64,000 nt of DNA from assembly GCA_902592965.1 (NCBI GenBank), contig CACJGL010000003.1, forward strand, positions 43,676 to 107,675, given 5' to 3'. This stretch comes from an uncultured Pelagibacteraceae bacterium. GTDB lineage: Bacteria > Pseudomonadota > Alphaproteobacteria > Pelagibacterales > Pelagibacteraceae. Numbering within the stretch: the stretch's first letter is position 1; every line of letters begins with the position of its first letter. The position numbers and the translations under genes were made by a program. This document shows, piece by piece, positions 47,007-56,118 of the stretch. The notes under the pieces are model-generated. The model was not told the DNA's origin. It did no database searches and saw only the letters and a program-made list of their open reading frames with translations.

Positions 47007-47339
47007 CTAAATACATCCGCTAGAGCTAAATCCTATAATAACCCCTGATGCATTCACCTCAAATTTTCTTTCACAAGGAATTCCATATTTTTTTGTTTTG
47101 TAGATAAGCATTTCATTTCCAAGTTCATTGATAAAATCTTCTGAAGGTGAGCCTAATTCTAATCTCATCTCATTAACTTCTTTTCCAACGAATTGACCAA
47201 ATTTTTCATTCTCTTTTTCAGCCACTTCATCAGATTTCTTTTTAATTGTTTGGCATCCATTTAAAAAAATTATTGTTAATGCGATAAACAGAGCAATAAA
47301 TTTTTTTGCTAGAGTATTATTTTTAAAAGCAACAATCAT
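47007..47339 (-). CDS. small lipoprotein (SmpA/OmlA-like region)
   Basis: 110 residues. The leader ends in a lipobox-like IIFLNGC with Cys at 29, so it should be a lipoprotein processed by LspA. The mature part begins with a charged linker. It then has GKEVNEMRLELGSPSEDFIN, reminiscent of the SmpA/OmlA fold found in BamE and related proteins. Two further Cys (CERKFEV, SSSGCI) could pair. A BamE-type role is only a possibility. Confidence 0.68.
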   Translation of the reverse strand: MIVAFKNNTLAKKFIALFIALTIIFLNGCQTIKKKSDEVAEKENEKFGQFVGKEVNEMRLELGSPSEDFINELGNEMLIYKTKKYGIPCERKFEVNASGVIIGFSSSGCI

Positions 47340-47476
47340 TAATACATACCTAAAGTTGAATTATGTTAACAATTTGTTCAAAACTTTCATTAAATTGTTT
47401 GAATTTAATACAAATTTGAAAAGATAGGAAATTTAAAGATTATTGAGTTATTGATTTATTATATTAAAGAAATGCT

Positions 47477-48976
47477 ATGGCAACAGACTTAAGAATTTCA
47501 AATATATCAAAAATATATCCAGGATGTATAGCTAATGATAATGTATCTCTTCAATTTAAAAGTGGAAAAATATACGCATTATTAGGAGAGAACGGAGCTG
47601 GAAAATCTACATTGGTAAAAATTTTATCTGGTGTAGTGAGCCCAGATAATGGTGAGGTTTTTTTAAATGAAAAAAATTTAAAATTAAGTTCTCCACTCGA
47701 TGCCAAGAAAAATAAAATTGGAATGGTTTTTCAGCATTTCAATTTATTTGAAACTTTATCAGTATTTGAAAACTTAAGTATAGATGCAACTGAAGATAAC
47801 GAAAGTTTAAGGGTAAGAGTAAATGAAATATTAAAAAAATATAACTTTAGTATTGACCTTGACGTTCCTGTATTAAATTTATCAGCGGGGCAAAAGCAAA
47901 AAGTTGAGATTATAAGATGTCTTTTAAGAAGCCCTAAAGTTCTAATCATGGACGAGCCTACATCTGTTTTGACTGAGCAGGAAACAGAGGAATTATTTAT
48001 ATCTTTAAAAAAATTCTGTGATGAAGGAATATTAATTATTTACATAACTCACAAGTTAAAAGAAGTTTTGTCTTTATGTGATGAGGTTGCTGTAATGCGA
48101 AAAGGTAAGGTTGTATCGGTTAGCCAAACACAAAATGAAAGAGTTGAAACTCTCGCAAATAAGATGGTTGGTCAAAAACTAGCGAAAATTAAGAAAAAAA
48201 TTAATATTTCCAAAAATAAAGATGAGATATTTAAAGTAAAACATTTAAATTTTTATAGCGATGATCCTTTTGAAACAAATTTAGTTAATCTAAATTTTTC
48301 TGTAAAGAAAGGAGAATGTTTAGGTATAGCGGGTATTTCTGGCAATGGTCAAAACGAACTCTTTCAAATTTTGAGTGGGGAAATAATTACGCCAGATACA
48401 TCAATCATTTTTCGAAATAAGGAAATTGCTAAATTAAATCCAAAACAAAGACGAGAGTATTTAATGGCTTTTTCTCCTGAAGATAGAATATCTCAAGCGG
48501 CTGTACCTGAATTAAAAATATATGAAAATGTAGCTTTAAATAATTTTAAGTCATCAAATTTTTTTGAAAAAGGTTTAGTAAATGAAAAAAAAATTAAAGA
48601 GCATTCAAAGAAAATATTATCTGACTTCTCAGTAAATACAGACAATGTTGAATTAAAAAGTCAATTTCTATCGGGTGGAAATTTACAAAAACTTATTTTA
48701 GGGAGAGAGTTAATTACAGCTCCGGAATTATTAATTTGTTACAATCCAACATGGGGGCTGGATGTGGGTGCAATCAATTATATTCATGAAACACTTATAA
48801 AAATTAACAATCAAGAAAAATCAACGATTTTAATTTCTACAGATACGGAGGAGTTATTAAAACTCAGTGATAGAATTGCAGTTATTTACAAAGGCAAGCT
48901 TTCAAAAATAATGCCTTCAGAGGAAGTCACTCCAGAAAAATTAGGAGTTCTAATGGGAGGAGGTTCCATTGATTAA
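47477..48976 (+). CDS. BMP-type ABC importer, ATP-binding protein (two ATPase domains)
   Basis: 499 residues with two fused ATPase domains, typical of the sugar/nucleoside (CUT2-like, NupA/YufO) class. The first Walker A is GENGAGKST and the signature is LSAGQKQKVE, with MDEPTSVLT after. The second domain keeps GISGNGQNE and SGGNLQKLILGREL, with the degenerate Walker A expected of this class. It powers the importer formed with the two permeases and the binding protein that follow. Confidence 0.92.
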   Translation: MATDLRISNISKIYPGCIANDNVSLQFKSGKIYALLGENGAGKSTLVKILSGVVSPDNGEVFLNEKNLKLSSPLDAKKNKIGMVFQHFNLFETLSVFENLSIDATEDNESLRVRVNEILKKYNFSIDLDVPVLNLSAGQKQKVEIIRCLLRSPKVLIMDEPTSVLTEQETEELFISLKKFCDEGILIIYITHKLKEVLSLCDEVAVMRKGKVVSVSQTQNERVETLANKMVGQKLAKIKKKINISKNKDEIFKVKHLNFYSDDPFETNLVNLNFSVKKGECLGIAGISGNGQNELFQILSGEIITPDTSIIFRNKEIAKLNPKQRREYLMAFSPEDRISQAAVPELKIYENVALNNFKSSNFFEKGLVNEKKIKEHSKKILSDFSVNTDNVELKSQFLSGGNLQKLILGRELITAPELLICYNPTWGLDVGAINYIHETLIKINNQEKSTILISTDTEELLKLSDRIAVIYKGKLSKIMPSEEVTPEKLGVLMGGGSID

Positions 48977-50048
48977 AATTGAAAAAAGAAATGATGTACC
49001 AATGGCATTATATTTTTTTACTCCTTTTATTGCAATCATACTTACAATTTTAGGTGGCGGTATAATTTTTTATATTTTAGGCTTTAATCCAATAGAAGCA
49101 CTTAAGTTTTACTTTATAACTCCTATTTCAAATTTATATGGATTCAGTGAATTGCTACTCAAAGCAACCCCCCTTTGCTTAATTGCTATTGGTTTATCAT
49201 TTTGTTTTAAAAGTAATAATTGGAATATTGGTGCAGAAGGGCAATTAACTTTCGGTGCGATTGTAGGAGGAGGAGTTGCTCTTTTATTTTATAATCAAGA
49301 AGGTTTTTATATATTGCCTTTAGTTATAGTTGCTGGAGCAATCGGGGGAATGATCTTTGCACTTATCCCAGCAATCCTTAAAACATATTTTAATACAAAT
49401 GAGATTTTAGTTAGTCTTATGTTGGTTTATGTATCAAAGCTACTCTTAGATTACTTAGTAGTTGGGCCATGGAGTAATCCTGAAGGTTTTAATTTTCCTG
49501 AAACAAGACAATTTAGTGACTCATCTAGAATGCCATTATTATTTGAAGGTTTGAGAATTCATGCTGGTATTTTTTTAGCTCTTGCAGCAGTTATGCTGAG
49601 TTGGTTTATTCTTTACAAAACCTATTTAGGCTTTCAGATTAAAGTATCTGGTCTAAGTTTAAAAACTGCTAAGTATGCTGGGTTTAAAGGAAAAACTATG
49701 ATTTTGGTTGTTTTTATGATTAGTGGTGCTTGTGCTGGATTAGCTGGAGTTGGTGAAATTACTGGGCCTATTGGACAGCTGCATAGAATGATATCCCCCG
49801 ATTACGGTTTTACAGCAATTATTGTTGCTTTTTTAGGTCGTCTTAATCCTTTTGGCATAATTTTTGCGTCTTTGGTTGTTGCTTTGACATACCTCGGTGC
49901 TGAAACGGCTCAAATTTTTTTACAAATACCAAAATATACCGGCCAAGTCTTTCAGGGTATGATCTTATTTTTTTTACTCGCATCTGATTATTTGCTTTTT
50001 TTCAAAGTTAAAATTTTAAATTTAAAAAAAAATGAGCTTAGACATTAG
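48969..50048 (+). CDS. BMP-type ABC importer permease 1
   Basis: 359 residues, eight to ten membrane helices. The start is a TTG that overlaps the ATPase gene by 8 nt; AGGAGG at 48958-48963, 5 nt upstream, supports it. SFCFKSNNWNIGAEGQLTFG and AGVGEITGPIGQLHRMISPD are the NupB/YufP-type permease blocks. The 3' end overlaps permease 2 by 17 nt. Confidence 0.9.
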   Translation: MIKIEKRNDVPMALYFFTPFIAIILTILGGGIIFYILGFNPIEALKFYFITPISNLYGFSELLLKATPLCLIAIGLSFCFKSNNWNIGAEGQLTFGAIVGGGVALLFYNQEGFYILPLVIVAGAIGGMIFALIPAILKTYFNTNEILVSLMLVYVSKLLLDYLVVGPWSNPEGFNFPETRQFSDSSRMPLLFEGLRIHAGIFLALAAVMLSWFILYKTYLGFQIKVSGLSLKTAKYAGFKGKTMILVVFMISGACAGLAGVGEITGPIGQLHRMISPDYGFTAIIVAFLGRLNPFGIIFASLVVALTYLGAETAQIFLQIPKYTGQVFQGMILFFLLASDYLLFFKVKILNLKKNELRH

Positions 50049-50964
50049 TTTTATAGGAATTCTGATAGGATCAATAATGGCTTCATCAGTGCCATTAATA
50101 CTTGCGGCTTCAGGTGAATTGATTACTGAAAGATCGGGCGTTTTAAATTTAGGTGTCGAAGGAATGATGATAATCGGAGCAATATCTGGTTTTGCTTTAA
50201 TGGTAATAACAGATAACCTTTTTATAGCAATCGTAGGCTCTATGTTATCAGGAGTTATAATTTCACTAATCTTTGGATTTTTAACGCAATCTCTTCTTAC
50301 AAACCATGTTGCAACGGGTTTGGCATTAACTATTTTTGGCATCGGTTTATCCGCAATGTTAGGAAAAAATTTTGTTGGTATCCCTGGAAAAGAATTTCCA
50401 ATTTTATTTTCAAGTTTAAAAGAAAGTATTCCGTTTTTTGGTCCAATATTATTTGGACACTCTATAGTTTTATATTTTGCTTTTGCTTTACCATTTTTAA
50501 CTAATTATTTTTTGAAAAAAACTAAATTAGGTTTAGTTGTTAGAGCTGTTGGTGATTCGCCTGTTTCGGCATCTAATCAAGGTATAAATGTTATTCTAGT
50601 TAGATACTGTTGTATTCTTTATGGAGGAGCTATGTGTGGCTTAGCAGGTGCATATTTATCTTTAATATACACTCCACAGTGGATTGAAAATATGACAGCT
50701 GGAAGAGGATGGATAGCTTTGGCTTTGGTTGTATTTGCAACCTGGAGTCCTATAAAAGTTTTAATTGGTGCTTTAATTTTTGGAGGGATTACAATTCTAC
50801 AATTACATATGCAAGCAATTGGGTTTAGAATACCAGTTCAATTCTTAAGTGCATTACCTTATCTGATGACAATAATAGTTTTAGTTGTAATCTCTCGTGA
50901 CAGTAGAAAAATAAAACTTAATACCCCAACCTCCTTAGGAAGAATATTCTATAAGGAAAAGTAA
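50032..50964 (+). CDS. BMP-type ABC importer permease 2
   Basis: 310 residues, about eight membrane helices. GELITERSGVLNLGVEGMM is the family signature, and AGAYLSLIYTPQWIENMTAGRG lies in the later half. It pairs with permease 1 to form the channel. A shadow ORF on the opposite strand is ignored. Confidence 0.92.
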   Translation: MSLDISFIGILIGSIMASSVPLILAASGELITERSGVLNLGVEGMMIIGAISGFALMVITDNLFIAIVGSMLSGVIISLIFGFLTQSLLTNHVATGLALTIFGIGLSAMLGKNFVGIPGKEFPILFSSLKESIPFFGPILFGHSIVLYFAFALPFLTNYFLKKTKLGLVVRAVGDSPVSASNQGINVILVRYCCILYGGAMCGLAGAYLSLIYTPQWIENMTAGRGWIALALVVFATWSPIKVLIGALIFGGITILQLHMQAIGFRIPVQFLSALPYLMTIIVLVVISRDSRKIKLNTPTSLGRIFYKEK

Positions 50965-51052
50965 TGTTAGCTATTCGAAAATAATTATTTTTTTTTTTTG
51001 AATTTTGATTAACTTAAAGCTTCACAAAAAAAATTTAGAGGGGAAATTCAAA

Positions 51053-52117
51053 ATGTATAAAAACTTTTTTAGATATTTAATTTCTGCAATTTTTCTACTT
51101 GGGTTTAGTGTAAACTCAAATGCGGATTTTAAAGTTGGTTTTGTCTATGTTGGCCCAACTGGTGACCACGGATGGACATTTCAACATCACGAAGGTAGAA
51201 ACGCTGTAGAGGCAGCTGGAATAAAAACAACATTTGTTGAAAGTGTTCCAGAAGGTGCTGATGCAGAAAGAGTCATAAGACAACTGGCTCAATCTGGCCA
51301 CGACTTAATTTTTACAACTAGTTTTGGATATATGGATCCAACTAACAAAGTTGCAAAAGATTTTCCAAATGTAAAATTTGAACACGCAACAGGTTATAAG
51401 AGAGAACACTCAAATGTTTCTACTTATTCTGCAAGATTTTACGAAGGAAGAACTCTTTTAGGCCATATTGCTGGAAAAATGACTAAAACTAACACGATTG
51501 GCTATATTGCATCTTTTCCAATTCCTGAAGTAATAAGAGGAATTAACGCAATGACTCTTGCTGCACAAAAGGTCAATCCAAATATTAAAACTAAGATTGT
51601 ATGGGTGTTCACTTGGTACGATCCAGGTAAAGAAGCTGAAGCAGCGCAAGCTTTAATCGATCAAGGTGCAGATGTAATTATGCAACATACAGATAGTACA
51701 GCACCAGTTCAAACAGCGGAGAAAGCAGGTGTATGGTCATTTGGTCAAGCAAGTGACATGCAGAGATTTGCTCCTAAATCAATTTTGACTTCAATTATAG
51801 ATGATTGGGCACCATATTATGTTGAAAGAGCTATTGCTGCAAGAGACGGCACATGGAATCAACAAGACACATGGCATGGATTAAAGGAAGGTATGGTAGC
51901 TATGGGACCATATAATTCTGCAATGGGTGCTGACTTAGTTAAAGAAGTAGAGCAGCTTCAAAAAGATCTAGCATCAGGAAAAGTTCATTCGTTCACAGGT
52001 CCTATATATGACCAAAAAGGTAATATATTAGTTGCAGAAGGGAAAGTTGCTGATGATGGAATGTTAGCTGGAATGAGTGTTTATGTAAAAGGTGTTGAAG
52101 GAGATATTCCAAAATAA
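51053..52117 (+). CDS. BMP family ABC importer substrate-binding protein
   Basis: 354 residues from the ATG chosen here, which has GAGGGGA about 8 nt upstream; a TTG 48 nt earlier is less likely. The signal peptide runs to about residue 24 (FSVNSNADFKVG). GPTGDHGWTFQHHEGRNAVE and the DPTNKVAKDFPNVKFEH block are typical of basic membrane protein/PnrA-type nucleoside binders. It delivers substrate to the permeases. Purine nucleosides are the usual ligands, though some relatives bind others. Confidence 0.9.
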   Translation: MYKNFFRYLISAIFLLGFSVNSNADFKVGFVYVGPTGDHGWTFQHHEGRNAVEAAGIKTTFVESVPEGADAERVIRQLAQSGHDLIFTTSFGYMDPTNKVAKDFPNVKFEHATGYKREHSNVSTYSARFYEGRTLLGHIAGKMTKTNTIGYIASFPIPEVIRGINAMTLAAQKVNPNIKTKIVWVFTWYDPGKEAEAAQALIDQGADVIMQHTDSTAPVQTAEKAGVWSFGQASDMQRFAPKSILTSIIDDWAPYYVERAIAARDGTWNQQDTWHGLKEGMVAMGPYNSAMGADLVKEVEQLQKDLASGKVHSFTGPIYDQKGNILVAEGKVADDGMLAGMSVYVKGVEGDIPK

Positions 52118-52133
52118 TTTTTAAAAAAAAATT

Positions 52134-52168
52134 AAAAAGGCCAACTTATATAGTTGGCCTTTTTTTTA
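52134..52168 (+). terminator. rho-independent terminator between the BMP operon and the phosphoribosyltransferase
   Basis: GGCCAACT (52139-52146) and AGTTGGCC (52152-52159) form an 8-bp stem around TATAT, extended by A-T pairs and ending in a T run. The A run on the other side lets it work in both directions. Confidence 0.92.
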
Positions 52169-52702
52169 TGAATGTTTTTTCTTTAAACCATTAATATCTA
52201 TTTCATCATAATATTCTGAAGGTTGAACTATCCAAGGATCACCGTCAAGTAAAATTGGACAAAAATCTGGAGTAAAAGAAGAGGATTTTTTTTTCCAAAG
52301 ACAAGCTGTTTTTATTTCTTGAATATGGTTTTTCACTGGAGCATAATTTTTTAACCATTTAATACTTTCATTTAATGTAAGTCCAGTATCGGATAAATCA
52401 TCAACTAATAAAACATTTTTAAAGTCTTCATTTTTAGCTATTGAGCTTATGTCTCTTGCAAAAATAAGTTCGCCCTGTTTATTTTCTACAGTTTCTCCAG
52501 AATAACTTTGAATAACAACATAAGCAGTGGGCAATTTAAATATTCTTGATAGCATATCAATTATAGGTGCTGCACCCCTCATTATTCCGACTAAAACAGA
52601 TGGTTTATAATTTTTTTCAATTGTAAGAGCTAACTTTTCAACTGCTAATTTATAATCTTCATAATTGATTATTAATTTTTCTGCCATAAAATTTGGTAAC
52701 AT
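52166..52702 (-). CDS. purine-type phosphoribosyltransferase
   Basis: 178 residues; an ATG five codons in (MAEKLI) is an alternative start. LVGIMRGAAPIIDML resembles the first PRTase motif and VLLVDDLSDTGLTL is the PRPP-binding site. LDGDPWIVQPSEYYDE at the C-terminus is like xanthine-guanine (Gpt-type) enzymes. It makes nucleotides from free bases with PRPP. It lies convergent with the BMP importer operon, which suggests a purine salvage link. Confidence 0.82.
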   Translation of the reverse strand: MLPNFMAEKLIINYEDYKLAVEKLALTIEKNYKPSVLVGIMRGAAPIIDMLSRIFKLPTAYVVIQSYSGETVENKQGELIFARDISSIAKNEDFKNVLLVDDLSDTGLTLNESIKWLKNYAPVKNHIQEIKTACLWKKKSSSFTPDFCPILLDGDPWIVQPSEYYDEIDINGLKKKHS

Positions 52703-52729
52703 AAAAAAAAAAAATTAAAAAGGAGAATT

Positions 52730-53020
52730 ATGAAAGGTTACTGGATTGCAACTTACAGTGAAATTAAAGACCCTGAAAGAATGAAAAAATATGCAGATAA
52801 AGCAAAGGAAGCTGTATTAAAACATTCTGGAAAAATTTTAGCTCGAAGTGCTAATAACATTGCACTTGAGGGTAGAGAAATGGTTAGAATAGCACTTGCA
52901 GAGTTCCCAGACGTGGAAACTGCTAAAAAATGCTACGATTCTGAAGAATATGTTGAGGCAAGAACATATCTTAAAGATAATGTAATTAGAGAACATATGA
53001 TATTCGAAGGAATGGAATAA
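52730..53020 (+). CDS. DUF1330 family protein, copy 1
   Basis: 96 residues with no membrane segment. YWIATYSEIKDPERMKKYAD at the start and the CYDSEEYVEARTY block toward the end are the DUF1330 signature, a ferredoxin-like dimeric fold of unknown role. It has a good AAGGAG RBS. A second copy follows after an 18-nt gap. Confidence 0.85.
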   Translation: MKGYWIATYSEIKDPERMKKYADKAKEAVLKHSGKILARSANNIALEGREMVRIALAEFPDVETAKKCYDSEEYVEARTYLKDNVIREHMIFEGME

Positions 53021-53038
53021 CTTAGAAAAGGGGCAAAT

Positions 53039-53335
53039 ATGAAGGCATATTGGGTGAGTTTGTATACAGAGATTTCAGATCAAGATAACCTAAAAAAATA
53101 TGGTGAAAATGCAATACCAGTTATAAAAAAATTTGGTGGTACTCCAGTAGTTAGAGGAGGAAAGCTAAAATATTATAGTGGTGATAAAATATTAAGAACC
53201 GTCATTTGGAAATTTCCCAGTTATGAAATGGCCATATCTTGTCATGACTCAGAAGATTATTTAAAAGCTTGGTCTTATGCAGAAGAAACTACAAAAAGAC
53301 ATATGTTTATTGTGGAGGGTGCTAATACTGAATAG
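53039..53335 (+). CDS. DUF1330 family protein, copy 2
   Basis: 98 residues, diverged from copy 1 (both begin MKxYW and share a CxDSEDY/CYDSEEY block). The central segment differs: KYYSGDKILRTVIWKFPSYE here. The DUF1330 fold is likely, so the pair may form a heterodimer. The 3' end overlaps the AlkA-type gene by 14 nt. Confidence 0.83.
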   Translation: MKAYWVSLYTEISDQDNLKKYGENAIPVIKKFGGTPVVRGGKLKYYSGDKILRTVIWKFPSYEMAISCHDSEDYLKAWSYAEETTKRHMFIVEGANTE

Positions 53336-53948
53336 TATCGTCATCAATTGAACGCCACAAATACCAAGTGGCAACCGAGCAATATGGAGAAAATCTTTTT
53401 TGAAGCTTTTTTACAAAAATTTCAGGTGGAAAATATTTTTTTTTATAGTTGTTTGATATTGCTCTTAATAACCCAATATCCTGAACTGGCCAGATATTAG
53501 ACCTATTATAAGTAAATAACAAAATCATCTCTGCTGACCATCTTCCAATTTGTCTTAAAGTTGATAGGTATATAATTGCTTCTTCATCGCTCATTTTCGA
53601 AATTAATCTTGGATTAAAACTTTTATCTTTAAATTTTTGAGACATTTCCAAGATACCCTTTATTTTTTGACGACTAAGACCGCATTTTTTAAGTTGTGAT
53701 GTTTTAAGCTTTGAAACAATTTTTGGATTAATTTTTTTTTTACATGCCAATTCAAATTTTTTGAAGACAGAGTCTGCAGCAGCAACACTTATTTGTTGTC
53801 CTATTATACTTTTGCATAAAGAATAAAAGACATCTTTTCTAGTAGTTAAATTATTATCTTTATATTTTTTAATCAATGATCTCATAATACTATCTTTTTG
53901 TGAAAGATATGTTCTAGCTTTTTTCCAATATGTCGGTGCCTTACTCAT
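53322..53948 (-). CDS. AlkA-type DNA-3-methyladenine glycosylase
   Basis: 208 residues. IIGQQISVAAADSVFKKF and the helix-hairpin-helix LRQIGRWSAEMILLF are followed by VQDIGLLRAI, whose Asp is the catalytic residue of the HhH-GPD class. It removes alkylated bases from DNA. It lacks the N-terminal AlkA domain of E. coli, as short forms do. It overlaps the EamA gene by 8 nt. Confidence 0.9.
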   Translation of the reverse strand: MSKAPTYWKKARTYLSQKDSIMRSLIKKYKDNNLTTRKDVFYSLCKSIIGQQISVAAADSVFKKFELACKKKINPKIVSKLKTSQLKKCGLSRQKIKGILEMSQKFKDKSFNPRLISKMSDEEAIIYLSTLRQIGRWSAEMILLFTYNRSNIWPVQDIGLLRAISNNYKKKYFPPEIFVKKLQKRFSPYCSVATWYLWRSIDDDTIQY

Positions 53949-54822
53949 TTCTACTTACCGTTACTTGTTTATTTAAATATATTTCTCTTCGAAATATAAC
54001 GATTGATGATATTATTACCAGTGAAGCACCCATCAATGTTTTAATTGTGGGAATTTCACCCCAAATAAAATATCCAAAAGATATTGCAAATATTAATCCT
54101 AAATATTTAAGAGGTGTAACCAGAGAAACCTCAGATAATTTATATGATTGACTTAATAATAAATTAGCTGTTCCTCCCAACAAGCCAATTGTACATAATA
54201 GTAAGAAATCATTGAAAGTTGGCATGATCCACCCAAATGGTATTGATAAAACTCCAACAATTGTAATTGCAAAAGAAAAAAAGAATGAGATCAACCAGAC
54301 TGGTTCTGTTGATGAAAGTTTTCTAATTGTAATTGCAACGTAAGACATTCCGATACAAAAGATTATTGGAAATAAATAATAAATATTTAAGCTAGAAAAT
54401 CCTGGTTGGGTAATTACTAAAACACCAATAAAACCAACAAATACTGCGGCCCATCTATATACTCCCACTTTCTCACTTAGTAAAAATATTGATAACAAAG
54501 TTGTAAATATAGGTGCAGCAAATGAAATACTTGTCACTGTTGCAAGTGGTAGGTTTCTTAGTGCCAAAAATATTGCAGCTAAAGCTATCAGTCCTGAACA
54601 ACATCTAATTAAATGTAATCCTGGTCTATTTGTTTTGTAAAAATCTCTAAATCTTGTCTTAGGAACTAGAAAAATTATTGGCAAAATACCAAATAGACCT
54701 CTAAAGAACATTACCTGTCCAATTGGATAATCTGATGACCACTTGACTATTACATCCATAAATGAAAAGGCACATATTGATAAAAACATGTAAAAAAAGC
54801 CTAATTGATTTTTGGAAAGCAT
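53941..54822 (-). CDS. EamA/DMT family transporter
   Basis: 293 residues with ten membrane helices in two EamA repeats. FSFMDVIVKWSSDYPIGQVMFFRG and RNLPLATVTSISFAAPIFTTLL are typical of RhaT/YdcZ-like members. The proton-coupled efflux or uptake substrate is not predictable. It is divergent from msrA. Confidence 0.9.
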   Translation of the reverse strand: MLSKNQLGFFYMFLSICAFSFMDVIVKWSSDYPIGQVMFFRGLFGILPIIFLVPKTRFRDFYKTNRPGLHLIRCCSGLIALAAIFLALRNLPLATVTSISFAAPIFTTLLSIFLLSEKVGVYRWAAVFVGFIGVLVITQPGFSSLNIYYLFPIIFCIGMSYVAITIRKLSSTEPVWLISFFFSFAITIVGVLSIPFGWIMPTFNDFLLLCTIGLLGGTANLLLSQSYKLSEVSLVTPLKYLGLIFAISFGYFIWGEIPTIKTLMGASLVIISSIVIFRREIYLNKQVTVSRNE

Positions 54823-54856
54823 GATAATAACTTTAGATTAATTAAAATTTTTAGCA

Positions 54857-55303
54857 ATGGAAATAGCAACTTTAGCACTTGGATGTTTTTGGGGACCCGA
54901 AATAAAATTTAGCAAGTTAGATGGAGTAATAAATACAGAGGTTGGATATTGTGGAGGTAATACTGAGAAGACATCTTATAAAGAAGTATGTTATGGTGAC
55001 ACCAATCACGCAGAAGTAGTTAAAGTTGAATTTGACAATACTAAAATTTCTTATGAGGAAATAATAAGAAACTTTTTTGAATTTCATGATCCAACTACTT
55101 TAAACCGGCAAGGTCCAGATGTAGGTACTCAGTATAGAAGTGAAATATTTGTTCATGATGAAAATCAAAATAAAATCGCTAACAAAGTATTGAAAGAAAT
55201 TAATGAAAAATTTAAGGGTAAAATCGTTACCAAAATATCAAAATCAAAAAATTATAACAAAGCCGAAGATTATCATCAGAAATATTTGGAAAAAAGTTTC
55301 TAA
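54857..55303 (+). CDS. msrA: peptide-methionine (S)-S-oxide reductase
   Basis: 148 residues. GCFW at 9-12 holds the catalytic Cys. EVGYCGGNTEKTSYKEVCYG and HDPTTLNRQGPDVGTQYRS match the family. It is shorter than E. coli MsrA. It repairs oxidised methionine and shares a 1-nt junction with sseA. Confidence 0.93.
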   Translation: MEIATLALGCFWGPEIKFSKLDGVINTEVGYCGGNTEKTSYKEVCYGDTNHAEVVKVEFDNTKISYEEIIRNFFEFHDPTTLNRQGPDVGTQYRSEIFVHDENQNKIANKVLKEINEKFKGKIVTKISKSKNYNKAEDYHQKYLEKSF

Positions 55304-56115
55304 TGTCACTTATATCAACTGAGTGGTTAGAAAAAAATCTCTCAAATGTAAAAATAATTGATGGCTCTTGGCATATGCCTGCAACAAATAGAAGTGGTAA
55401 AGAAGAATTTAATAAAGAGCATATACCAAATGCAATTTTTTTTGATATTGACAAAAATTGTAATAAATCAACCGACTTACCACATATGTTAACGGACATT
55501 AGTTCCTGGGAAAATATACTATCATCTATGGGCATATCTAACGAAGACGAAATTGTGATTTATGATAATTCTGATGTTTTAAGTGCTTGTAGAGTATGGT
55601 TTAATTTAATTTACTTTGGCCATGATAAAAAGAAAGTGCATGTTTTAAATGGAGGTTTTAATAAATGGAAAAAAGAAAAAAGAATAACTTCTGCTAATAA
55701 TATAATTATTCAAACAACTAGCTATAAAGCAAAAGAAAATAATGGAATGGTTAAGAGCAAAGATCAGATTGACCAAAATATAATTAAAAAAAAATTTGAT
55801 TTAGTTGATGCGAGAAGCAAAGATCGTTTTAATGGCACAACGCCAGACCCAAGAAAAAATGTAAGAAGTGGTTCAATACCTAATTCAATTTGCTTACCGT
55901 TTAAAACCCTTATCAATGACGATTTTACTTTTAAAAGTAAATCTGAAATTTCATCTTATTTTAAAGATTTATCTTTAAATAACCCAGTAAATGTAGTGTT
56001 TTCGTGTGGTTCTGGGATCACAGCATGTGTTTTGGCACTTGCATATTCTCAAGTAAATAATAAATATCTTCCAGTCATTTATGATGGTTCATGGGCTGAA
56101 TATGGTAAAATATAA
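55303..56115 (+). CDS. sseA: 3-mercaptopyruvate / thiosulfate sulfurtransferase
   Basis: 270 residues in two rhodanese domains. The catalytic Cys loop is CGSGITAC, the form typical of SseA-like mercaptopyruvate sulfurtransferases. The N-terminal inactive domain has LLTDISSWENI-type spacing and HVLNGGFNKWK. It transfers sulfane sulfur. It is coupled to msrA, so the pair may serve sulfur-redox maintenance; this is inference. Confidence 0.92.
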   Translation: MSLISTEWLEKNLSNVKIIDGSWHMPATNRSGKEEFNKEHIPNAIFFDIDKNCNKSTDLPHMLTDISSWENILSSMGISNEDEIVIYDNSDVLSACRVWFNLIYFGHDKKKVHVLNGGFNKWKKEKRITSANNIIIQTTSYKAKENNGMVKSKDQIDQNIIKKKFDLVDARSKDRFNGTTPDPRKNVRSGSIPNSICLPFKTLINDDFTFKSKSEISSYFKDLSLNNPVNVVFSCGSGITACVLALAYSQVNNKYLPVIYDGSWAEYGKI

Positions 56116-56118
56116 AAT

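Noticed and set aside
50022..50342. 106-codon minus-strand frame in permease 2
   Set aside because: Mirror of a conserved permease; Ile/Pro-rich pattern is typical of antisense to membrane helices.
55227..55535. 102-codon minus-strand frame across msrA/sseA
   Set aside because: Overlaps two conserved, coupled genes; no family features.
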